DNA of 26,405 nucleotides from an uncultured Planctomycetaceae bacterium. GTDB lineage: Bacteria > Planctomycetota > Phycisphaerae > UBA1845 > UTPLA1. The position numbers and the translations under genes are program-made. Numbering within the stretch: position 1 is the stretch's first letter; every line of letters starts with the position of its first letter. The stretch spans positions 1-26,405 of the forward strand of contig CALLKH010000039.1 of the NCBI GenBank assembly GCA_938008425.1, in the 5' to 3' direction. Positions 15,506 through 22,975 of this stretch are shown piece after piece. The notes under the pieces are model-generated. The model made no database searches and had not been told where the DNA came from. It worked only from the letters and a program-made list of their open reading frames with translations.

Positions 15506-16669
15506 ATGAGGCATAGGTTTGGAACGACAACGGCGTTGGTCATTGCCGGAATGTTCAGCGTTGCGGTCGCGCAGGATTCAGAGCTTGACGGCCGCGGCAA
15601 ACCCACGTCACAGAAATCGCAGTCGACGATCTCTGCATCCGCCGCACCAAAGGCTCGGCCGGTGAATCCTGCCTACTTCATCGAAAAAGCCCTGGCCGGA
15701 CCGATCGTGAAAGAGGAAAGGACCCTGTTCGACGGAACGAAAACGCTCTGTTACGTCATTCGCACCTATTCGGAGCCGCAGGAACACAAGATGGGCCCCT
15801 GGGCGCCGAAGCACATCAGTGACGGCGCCGACAAGGGCGGGATCTGGTTCCGTGATGGCAAGGTCTTCGATGTCGATGGTCCATTTGTGCGTAATATCGC
15901 GAAATTTTACAACGATCCAAAGTGGAAACTCCATCGTGAGGATGGCTCGATCAAGGTGACGGACACGAAGGAGGCGTTTGAAGCCGCCGCGAAACCTGAT
16001 GTCGATCCGAGGTACAACAACCATGTGGTCGAGGGACGCCCTGAGTGGATCGACCGTAAGGTCTTCGTTTACGTCATTCCCGTGAAACCCATCTACCAGG
16101 AAGAGCCGACCTTCATCGGCCGGCAGCAGCGCGGTCCTGAGGGCGCGGCCCGCTCCGGCGAGTCGCAACCACCTCGTGGCGATCGACCGCCTCCCCGTGG
16201 CGCGGGCGGTGATGGCGGATCGCATTCGCACGGCGGCGCTTCGCACGCTCACGTGCACCAACTCGCCGGCGGACACGGTGAAACGGTTCTCGGGATTGCC
16301 TTCAACGGCGTGAACTTTGATCCCCCGGCCCCGATCGATGCCATCCTGGCGGCGTACACCATCGCCCCATTTGATGATGCGGGAGGGCATATCAACCCGC
16401 ATAACAATTACCATTACCACGCTGCGATGGGCCATACCAAGGAGATTGTCCAGCCTGATGGCCACGCACCGATGATCGGCTATGCCATGGACGGGTACGG
16501 CCTGTTCGCGAACAAGAATAAGGACGGATCGGCGCCCGAGGATCTGGACCAGTGCGGCGGTCACTCAGACAAGATTCGCGGCTATCACTACCACGCGGGT
16601 GCGGCGGGCGAGAACCGAATCATCAATGCATTCCGCGGAATTCCTGGAACAATGTCTGTCGAGGAGTGA
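15506..16669 (+). CDS. Exported YHYH-domain protein
   Basis: ATG 15506 is preceded by AAGGAG with 6-nt spacing. The 387-residue product has a signal peptide cut after AVA (residue 22). About 50-200 is a domain with Trp/Phe-rich strands; 205-260 is a Pro/Arg/Gly/His-rich linker with a histidine cluster (SHSHGGASHAHVH) that could bind metal. The C-terminal YHYH domain (about 260-380) carries the motif twice: NNYHYHAAMGH (301-310) and GYHYHAG (359-365), with MIGYAMDGYGLF between them, as in the YHYH family (function unknown, often in surface proteins with oxidative or metal-related neighbours). It lies 172 nt after the second peroxidase, behind a probable terminator, so it may have its own promoter. 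I infer a metal-dependent role; this is not established. Confidence 0.88.
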   Translation: MRHRFGTTTALVIAGMFSVAVAQDSELDGRGKPTSQKSQSTISASAAPKARPVNPAYFIEKALAGPIVKEERTLFDGTKTLCYVIRTYSEPQEHKMGPWAPKHISDGADKGGIWFRDGKVFDVDGPFVRNIAKFYNDPKWKLHREDGSIKVTDTKEAFEAAAKPDVDPRYNNHVVEGRPEWIDRKVFVYVIPVKPIYQEEPTFIGRQQRGPEGAARSGESQPPRGDRPPPRGAGGDGGSHSHGGASHAHVHQLAGGHGETVLGIAFNGVNFDPPAPIDAILAAYTIAPFDDAGGHINPHNNYHYHAAMGHTKEIVQPDGHAPMIGYAMDGYGLFANKNKDGSAPEDLDQCGGHSDKIRGYHYHAGAAGENRIINAFRGIPGTMSVEE

Positions 16670-17174
16670 GATCCGGATCTGAACGATTCAGGGAGACCCA
16701 TTGGGAATTCTTGTTCTCGCGGGAAAGCAGGATGTTTCCAAAATGAGCCCATCACCTCCGACGGGATCCACTTTCGATGGGCCTTCAGCGCGACGGCGCT
16801 CGATTCACTCCTGAAGGCGTCGGTCGATGCGATTTTGAAGGGATTGCCGGCGGCGGTGGGCTGCGAGAGCGGATCCTCAGAAGGTGAGTCGATCCGGGCT
16901 AGGCGAGCGAGCGTAAATCATTGTGAGAGATCCGGTTAGGGCGGATCGGTCGAGGGGCGTGGCGTCTGGGGCGATTGGATCGATATGGGCCTCTTTCCGG
17001 GAATACGGCTTCGCGATTCGTCGGTTGAGTCGATATACTCAAGGCTTGGCGAGGGGTCCATCGAGTCCGACTGTCGCAGACCGGAGAGTAGATCGCGTGA
17101 TCAATATTATGCAGCGCCGATGCTTCATTGCCCAGTTTGATAGCGTTAACAGCGGCGAAGGGCGTACGTGCGCA
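16670..17174. other. Gap of about 500 nt; contains the third small-ORF copy
   Basis: Apart from the degenerate copy at 16754-16939 no gene is seen. A 12-bp palindrome AGATCCGGATCT (16669-16680) overlaps the YHYH stop codon. The frame of the pseudopilin gene stays open back to 16923, but that part has no protein-like character. Confidence 0.5.
16754..16939 (+). pseudogene. Small-ORF family copy 3, no start codon in frame
   Basis: The 36-codon core (16754-16861) encodes TSDGIHFRWAFSATALDSLL, then KASVDAILKGLPAAVG, aligning without gaps to copies 1 and 2. The frame continues to TAG 16937-16939. Upstream there is no ATG, GTG or TTG in this frame as far as 16680, while an ATG at 16743 is out of frame, so the 5' end has decayed or shifted. 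It lies 85 nt after the YHYH gene, on the same strand as the other copies. Confidence 0.4.
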
Positions 17175-18068
17175 ATGACAAACATCTGGCACCGAAAGCG
17201 ATTGGACTCGTCGAAGCGCTTCGCCGCGAGCACTCGCAGAGCCGGGAGAGATCGCCGATCCGCCGGCGCCTTCACCCTCATCGAACTGCTCATCGTCGTC
17301 GCCATCATCGCGATTCTCATCTCGCTGCTCCTGCCCGCGCTTGCCCAGGGGCGCGAACAGAGTCGGAAGGTGAAGTGCCTCGCGAATCTTCGGGACATCG
17401 GCGTCGGTCTTTCGATGTATCGGGACGAACAGAACAATGAAATCCCGTGGATTCATCCCTCACAGCAGGCGTCGATCATTTCGCAGTTCGTCTTCGGGGG
17501 GTTCATCGCGCCGATGCCCGATCCGGCCTTCGGAACGAACATCGATTACATGAAGCACCTCGCCGAAGATCGACCGCTCAACAAGTTTGTCGCGCCCGGC
17601 ATCACGGGCAACGACACCATCGAAACCTACATCTGTCCCGGAGATCGCACCCGCGGATTCGGTACCATCGGATCGCTCCCGGGGTACACGGTCAGCCCGG
17701 ATGACTGGCAGTCGTCGTGGAAAGCCGCGGGCAACAGCTACGCGATCAACTGGTGGTGGATGAACTACTACCGGCCGAACGGTTTCAACACGTCCCAGAT
17801 GAAGCAGCACTCGAACAAGATGCTTCACGAACTGGTGGGCGGCAAGGCGTCCACGTTCGGCGTGATCTACGAGTCGTTCTGCCACCAGATTTTTCAGGAC
17901 GCCACCGCCACGGGGGGCGGCTTCCGGGTTCGGGGCTGGCATCGCCAGTTTTCGAGACACTCCATCCTCTTCCTCGACGGCCACTCCGAGAACCGCTACA
18001 TGGACACCCGCTATCCCTTCGGCTCGGGCTGGTCGATCTGGCCCAAGGCGGCCCCGCCGAACTCCTAG
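17175..18068 (+). CDS. Type II/IV-type pseudopilin with H-x-DG type C-terminus
   Basis: I place the start at ATG 17175 (AAGGG about 12 nt upstream), giving 297 residues; a longer version would need a start in sequence with no coding character. A basic leader of 32 residues precedes the prepilin signal GAFTLIELLIVVAIIAIL, with Ala32 rather than the usual Gly before the cleaved Phe33 and the essential Glu37 at +5. The hydrophobic helix runs to about residue 58. The C-terminal globular domain ends in RHSILFLDGHSENRYM, the H-x-DG type end seen in very many planctomycete pseudopilins (large paralogous families of exported or secretion-related proteins). CPGDRT is a likely loop. It stands alone rather than in a gsp operon, so it is more likely a surface protein than a core secretion part. 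Confidence 0.88.
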   Translation: MTNIWHRKRLDSSKRFAASTRRAGRDRRSAGAFTLIELLIVVAIIAILISLLLPALAQGREQSRKVKCLANLRDIGVGLSMYRDEQNNEIPWIHPSQQASIISQFVFGGFIAPMPDPAFGTNIDYMKHLAEDRPLNKFVAPGITGNDTIETYICPGDRTRGFGTIGSLPGYTVSPDDWQSSWKAAGNSYAINWWWMNYYRPNGFNTSQMKQHSNKMLHELVGGKASTFGVIYESFCHQIFQDATATGGGFRVRGWHRQFSRHSILFLDGHSENRYMDTRYPFGSGWSIWPKAAPPNS

Positions 18069-18496
18069 TCACGGGCAATAATGTCTCAATGGGGGAACAA
18101 AACAGGCCCGGTATCGGTTCTCTGAAGAGGGGCGGTCGCTCACCCGAATTCCACCGCCTCCACGCCCCGAAGAATCTGGAATTCCGTTCCCGTCGGCAGA
18201 GGGAAGTGGATGAAATCGGGGGCGGGTTCGGTTACGATGTGTTAACGTTCACAGCTTGGAACGATGTGTTTGTGTTGGATTGAACTTCAGATTGGGGGCG
18301 CGGCCCGGCGGCTGAACGCCGCCGACCCATGGATGTCGCTGGGCATCCGTGATTGCTCCTTCCCGCCATCCGGGTTCGATTCACAACCGGTCCGCGATAA
18401 GAACTGTCGCGGTGCGTAACGAGCGCGGGAGGATCGGGTTCAATGCCCGGCGCGTTCATTCATCTTTCAGTCGGGGGACTGAACTCAAAGGGACTC
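18069..18496. other. Gap of about 430 nt with structured sequence before the protease pair
   Basis: No gene is evident. The most notable feature is a strong GC hairpin at 18306-18324, followed by a weaker one in GGATGTCGCTGGGCATCC (18330-18347). GGTTCGATTC at about 18371-18380 resembles a T-loop but no tRNA can be folded around it. AAAGGGA (18487-18493) is the ribosome-binding site of the next gene. Confidence 0.5.
18306..18324 (+). other. GC-rich hairpin in the leader region of the protease-like pair
   Basis: CGGCGGC (18306-18312), loop TGAAC, and GCCGCCG (18318-18324) form a perfect 7-bp stem. No T-run follows. It could be a Rho-independent-like end of the pseudopilin transcript, a leader structure, or part of a dispersed repeat. 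Confidence 0.4.
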
Positions 18497-20740
18497 ATGG
18501 CGATGTTGCACACATTTCGTAACGGGGTGATCGTTCTGGCAAGTCTGGCGCTCTTTCATGTCGTCCAGGCGGCGCGAGCGGACGCCGGATCGCTCCCGAA
18601 GCTTTTTGATTTCAACCAAGTGGCCGTCGGACTTGAGTCTGAGTGGCTGTCAGCGACGACCACGACGCCGTCGATCGTCGTCGCCGAGGAGATTCGCGTT
18701 CCGGGCGCGGCCTGGATCCGGCTGAATCTCGACGGCACGGTCCTTCCGGGAGACGAGTCGGCCGGCGACGGGGCGTACCTTCGAATCACGTCGCTCCTGG
18801 ACGGCGCCGTTCAGGAGATGCACGCGTCGCACCTGGAGCAGTGGAGTTACCACTCCGCCTATTTCAATGGAGAGGCCGTTCGTGTCGAGCTGCTGGCTTC
18901 GGCGTCGGCCGGCCTGTGCCGTCTCCGTGTCACCGATTCAATCTTCCAGATCGCCGACGAATTGAACATGCCGGCTGGCGGCGAGGACGGAACTCCCCGC
19001 AGCCCCTGCGGCGAATTCGACAATCGCGAGCTTTCCGACGATCCGCGTGTGGCGCGCGTGGTGTTCGCGAGCGGGGCGATCGGCACGGTGTCGATCATCG
19101 ACGATCCAAACCATACTTTTCTGACGTCGGGCCCGGTGGCGGCCGCCCTGCTGTCGACATCGGTGATTGAGTTCCACGCGCCCTTGACGCTGCCCAACGG
19201 CACCACGCTCATGCATCCGCCGCCGAGTGATCAGTATGTCGCGGACCTGACGTCGATTCAGCGGGTAAGCGGCGCCGCGGGCTCCGGCGATAACTGGGGC
19301 TACTTCGGAGCGCTTGCGAATTCCACGACGGGGCTCACGCCGTTCCAGGCCGAGGGCGCGTTCTTCAACCGTGCGGACGTTGTCCCACCGGTGGATGGCC
19401 GATCGATCCGCACCACCGGCAACGGCTTCACCCAGCCGCCCATCTTCCGCACATGGAGCTTCGTGCAGAAGACCGAGGTGGGCGAGTACGTTGGAAACAC
19501 CGGTACGCGCGTGCTGTTCAGAACCGACCTGACCAGCGGAGACGCCGGGACGCTGATCGTCGATGAGACGAACGGCGAGGTCATCGGCATCGCCTCTGAA
19601 GACGGCTGCACCCTGACCGGCGGTTCGAACGCCGCGACGGCAATCACGAATCAGAACCTGAGAAACGCGATGAACTTTCCGCTCGGCGTCTGCAGGGCGA
19701 TTGAAATCAACCTGCCAAACGGAACGCCCGAACTGTTGAATCCCAACGGCGGTCAGACCGTTCGCGTGGATTTCAGCGGCGTGAACGGCTCCGAACCGCA
19801 GCCCGGAACGGGGCTCCTGCACTACAACGCCGGCCAGGGATGGGTCTCGACGCCGATGACCCAGATCGTCGACAATTCTTACGACGCGGTCTTTCCCGGA
19901 TTCCCCTGCGGGACGTTTGTGGACTACTACTTCAGCGTCGAGACGACGACCGGCATCCGGATACCCAACCAGCCTACAAATCCGATCAACACACACCGCT
20001 CTGCTGCGGCGAGTTCGGTGCAGGTCATCACGTCGTGGGATTTTGAAGACGCCACGGGCTGGTTTGTCGACAACGTCTCCGTGACGGACGGCGAATGGGA
20101 GCGCGGCGTTCCCGCAGGCAACGGCACGCGCGGCGATCCGGTGACGGACTATGACGGCTCGGGCCAGTGCTGGCTCACCGGCAATCGCGCCGGCGACTCG
20201 GATGTGGACGGCGGCCCGACGCGCCTGCGATCGCCGACTTTCAATCTGACCGGCACGTCGAACGCGCACATTTCATATGCCCGGTGGTTCACCAACACGC
20301 CGCCGGACATCGATCGACTCACCGTGCAGGTCTCGACCAACGGCGGAATCACGTACTCAACGTTTGAGTCGATCCCCGACACCGCCGGCTGGGTCGTCTC
20401 CCGGCGCAAGATCAGTGACGTCGTTCCGATCACGGCGTCGATGCGGTTCCGGTTCAGCGTGTCAGACAATCCGAACAACTCACGGACCGAGGCGGCGATC
20501 GACGCCTTCTCGATCATCGACTATGTCTGCGACTCAGTAACCTGCTCAAAGGGGGATGTGAACAACGACGGCCTCGTCGATGGCAACGACGTTCCCGGAT
20601 TCGCCGCCACGCTGCTGGGGGCGAGCGGGCCGGGCACGCAGCCGTTCTGTGCAACGGACATGGACGGCGACGGTGTGCTCGAACTGACCGACGACGTGAA
20701 TTCATTCGTCGGATGTCTCGTTGACGGCGTCTGCCCCTGA
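18497..20740 (+). CDS. Secreted trypsin-like pseudoprotease with beta-sandwich and dockerin (catalytic triad lost)
   Basis: A 747-residue exported protein from ATG 18497 (AAAGGGA just upstream; ATG 18503 is an alternative). The signal peptide has hydrophobic VIVLASLALFHVVQA and ends near ARA. Residues about 35-375 align with the downstream paralogue along the whole trypsin-like domain, but all three catalytic positions differ: TFLTSGPV replaces CFLSAGHC (His to Pro213), SGDNWGYFG replaces IGNDWAYFG (Asp to Asn266), and LTSGDAGT replaces SSGGDSGS (Ser to Ala350). The Cys pair around the His loop is also gone. The frame is intact over 2.2 kb and the later domains are well kept: a MAM-like jelly-roll (about 515-675, WDFEDATGWFVDNVSVTDG) and a dockerin-type end (GDVNNDGLVDGNDV). 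It therefore looks like a maintained binding or decoy protein rather than a pseudogene. It is probably co-transcribed with the active paralogue. Confidence 0.85.
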   Translation: MAMLHTFRNGVIVLASLALFHVVQAARADAGSLPKLFDFNQVAVGLESEWLSATTTTPSIVVAEEIRVPGAAWIRLNLDGTVLPGDESAGDGAYLRITSLLDGAVQEMHASHLEQWSYHSAYFNGEAVRVELLASASAGLCRLRVTDSIFQIADELNMPAGGEDGTPRSPCGEFDNRELSDDPRVARVVFASGAIGTVSIIDDPNHTFLTSGPVAAALLSTSVIEFHAPLTLPNGTTLMHPPPSDQYVADLTSIQRVSGAAGSGDNWGYFGALANSTTGLTPFQAEGAFFNRADVVPPVDGRSIRTTGNGFTQPPIFRTWSFVQKTEVGEYVGNTGTRVLFRTDLTSGDAGTLIVDETNGEVIGIASEDGCTLTGGSNAATAITNQNLRNAMNFPLGVCRAIEINLPNGTPELLNPNGGQTVRVDFSGVNGSEPQPGTGLLHYNAGQGWVSTPMTQIVDNSYDAVFPGFPCGTFVDYYFSVETTTGIRIPNQPTNPINTHRSAAASSVQVITSWDFEDATGWFVDNVSVTDGEWERGVPAGNGTRGDPVTDYDGSGQCWLTGNRAGDSDVDGGPTRLRSPTFNLTGTSNAHISYARWFTNTPPDIDRLTVQVSTNGGITYSTFESIPDTAGWVVSRRKISDVVPITASMRFRFSVSDNPNNSRTEAAIDAFSIIDYVCDSVTCSKGDVNNDGLVDGNDVPGFAATLLGASGPGTQPFCATDMDGDGVLELTDDVNSFVGCLVDGVCP

Positions 20741-20774
20741 AATGGCCCGGCGGCCTCCTGGAGTGGTGTGGGTC

Positions 20775-22958
20775 ATGCGGCAGACGTGGTGTCGAATTCT
20801 GGCGGCGGGTGTGTTGAGTCTGTCGGTGGCGGCGTCGAACGGCCGCGCCGAGACGGGTGAATGGCTTGCGCCGGAAGAAGTGTTCCCGCTCGGGATCGAC
20901 AGCGGCATCGCGGCCAACGCGTCGGATGAACCGGCCTGCGTCTTCGCGATGCCGATTCATGTGCCCGGTGCAAACTGGCTGCGAGTCGTATTCGAGGAGG
21001 CGACCCTGCCCTCATCACCCTCCGGCGAGCGGGCATTTCTGCGAATCACTTCGGCGCTCGACGGCGCGGAACAGATCCTTGATCGAGACGCGCTGAGGCA
21101 GTGGGCGAGAACGTCGGCTTACTTCAACGGTGACACCGTGCTGGTGGAGCTGATTGCGCCGGCAGGAGTCAGCGGCTGCCGGGTGGTCATCGCCGAAGCG
21201 CGGCGCGACACCGAATCCGGCGGACCGCGGAACACCTGCGGGCCGACAGATGATCGGATGGCGTCGAACGATCCGCGGTCCGCGCGCCTGCTTCCCGTTG
21301 GCTGCACCGGCTGGCTGATTCGCGACGTGAACTACTGTTTCCTTTCGGCCGGCCACTGTGCGGGCAGCGGGCTTCAGACGGTTCAATTCAACGTGCCGTT
21401 GTCGACCGCCTCGGGCGCCATCCAGCATCCGCCGCCGTCGGACCAGTATGCCGTCGATCCGGCATCGCTCCAGGTCGTCACAGGCGGCATTTCGATCGGA
21501 AACGACTGGGCCTACTTCGGAGTGTTCGACAATTCGACGACCGGCCGGACGCCGTTTGAATCGCAGGGCGACGCCTTCACGCTCACAACCACGCCGACGG
21601 TCGCGATGGGTCAGATTCTTCGCAAGACGGGATTCGGGACCGTGACGACTCCGGTGTCGCCGACCTTGAACCAGGCGCAGAAGACGCTGGCGGGGCCGAT
21701 TGTTGCCGCGGAGGGAACATTTCTTCGATACCAGATCGACAGCTCCGGCGGCGATTCGGGCTCGCCGGTCTTCGACGAGAGCAGCGGCATCGCCGTGGCG
21801 ATTCACACCAACGGCGGCTGCACGTCGGCCGGGGGTTTCAATTCAGGTTGCAGCGTGCTGCATCCCGGCCTTCAAGCGGCGTTGGCGTCTCCCACGGGTG
21901 TTTGCATTCCAAAGTATTTCGATATCACCTATCCCATCGGCCGTCCGGGATTCGTTCAATCAATCGGCGGAACTGGCATGCGGGTTTCAATCGACGGGCG
22001 CAACGGGTATGTCGTCGATCCGACACGCCTGCAGCTTCATTACGATGCCGGGCAGGGATTTCAAAGGTCGCAGCTGGAACCGACCGGCGGCGATCTCTAC
22101 TTCGCTCATTTTCCGCCGATTCCCTGCGGAACGCCGGTTCGCTACTACATCAGCGCCGGCCCGCCCGGCGGCGGCGAGCAGCTTGATCCCCCCGACGCGC
22201 CGTCGCATCTGTACTACACGATTTCGGCTTCGGGAGTGACCACGATCGCCTCGTTCGATTTTGAAACGCAGGGCGGATGGACGGTTTCCAACGTCAATGT
22301 CACGGGCGGCGCGTGGGAACGCGGAACTCCCGCGGGTGACGGCAGTCGCGGCGATCCGCGGACCGATTTCGACGGCTCAGGTCAGTGCTACCTCACCGGC
22401 AACGGCCCTGGTGATACGGACGTCGATGGCGGACCGACGCGGCTCTGGTCGCCGGCGTTCAACCTTGCGGCGGTGACGCGGCCGTACATCTCGTATGCCC
22501 GATGGTTCACCAATGACAACATGGATTCCGATCGGCTGGAGGTCGAGATTTCGAACAACTTCGGGGCGAGTTGGAGTTCGGTTGAGAGCGTGTCGCACAC
22601 CGTCGGCTGGGTCATGCAATACGTAAACGTGGCGAGTCTGGTCACGCCGACGAATCTCGTTCGAATTCGATTCGCCGTGGCGGATGAGCCGAACAATTCG
22701 CTCACCGAGGCGGCGGTTGATGCGGTGACGGTGTTCGACCTGGTTTGTCCCGCGCCCGGCGCGTGCCGGAAGGGTGACGTGAATCAGGACGGGAAGATCG
22801 ACGGCGGGGACCTTCAGGCCTTTACGACATTCTTGACGGTCGGCGGCGATCCGGGGTCGGCCGGTTACTGTGCGTCCGACGTGAACGGCAGCGGCGGGGT
22901 CGATTTCGACGACGTCCCGCTGATGATCAACTGCATCATGCTGGGCGGGTGTCCGTAG
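20775..22958 (+). CDS. Secreted trypsin-like serine protease with beta-sandwich and dockerin
   Basis: A 727-residue exported protein. I prefer ATG 20775, which gives a classic signal peptide (RQTWCRILAAGVLSLSVAA, cut near GRA) with GGAG 12 nt upstream; ATG 20742, one nt after the previous stop, would add 11 residues. The protease domain (about 150-370) has an intact triad: His194 in CFLSAGHC, Asp244 in GNDWAYFG, Ser328 in SSGGDSGSP, plus the Cys pair that usually bridges the His loop (VGCTGWLI and GHC). The remainder is a beta-sandwich linker region, a MAM-like jelly-roll domain (about 495-655, FDFETQGGWTVSNVNVTGG) and a dockerin-type pair of calcium loops (GDVNQDGKIDGGDL; SDVNGSGGVDFDDV) ending in CP. 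It would act outside the cell, possibly docked on a surface scaffold. It is a tandem duplicate of the gene just upstream. Confidence 0.9.
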   Translation: MRQTWCRILAAGVLSLSVAASNGRAETGEWLAPEEVFPLGIDSGIAANASDEPACVFAMPIHVPGANWLRVVFEEATLPSSPSGERAFLRITSALDGAEQILDRDALRQWARTSAYFNGDTVLVELIAPAGVSGCRVVIAEARRDTESGGPRNTCGPTDDRMASNDPRSARLLPVGCTGWLIRDVNYCFLSAGHCAGSGLQTVQFNVPLSTASGAIQHPPPSDQYAVDPASLQVVTGGISIGNDWAYFGVFDNSTTGRTPFESQGDAFTLTTTPTVAMGQILRKTGFGTVTTPVSPTLNQAQKTLAGPIVAAEGTFLRYQIDSSGGDSGSPVFDESSGIAVAIHTNGGCTSAGGFNSGCSVLHPGLQAALASPTGVCIPKYFDITYPIGRPGFVQSIGGTGMRVSIDGRNGYVVDPTRLQLHYDAGQGFQRSQLEPTGGDLYFAHFPPIPCGTPVRYYISAGPPGGGEQLDPPDAPSHLYYTISASGVTTIASFDFETQGGWTVSNVNVTGGAWERGTPAGDGSRGDPRTDFDGSGQCYLTGNGPGDTDVDGGPTRLWSPAFNLAAVTRPYISYARWFTNDNMDSDRLEVEISNNFGASWSSVESVSHTVGWVMQYVNVASLVTPTNLVRIRFAVADEPNNSLTEAAVDAVTVFDLVCPAPGACRKGDVNQDGKIDGGDLQAFTTFLTVGGDPGSAGYCASDVNGSGGVDFDDVPLMINCIMLGGCP

Positions 22959-22975
22959 TTCGATCGCCCGCGCTT

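Noticed and set aside
18370..18425. A tRNA suggested by the GGTTCGATTC T-loop-like sequence
   Set aside because: No acceptor, anticodon or D-arm can be built around it on either strand.
18938..20269. A 443-codon minus-strand open frame opposite the pseudoprotease gene
   Set aside because: Arg/Val/Ala-rich antisense shadow; the plus strand has a signal peptide, conserved domains and a paralogue.
18497..20740. Calling the upstream protease-like gene a pseudogene
   Set aside because: The frame is intact from signal peptide to dockerin, the other domains are well conserved and it has a ribosome-binding site; loss of all three triad residues by substitution alone fits a retained pseudoenzyme better.
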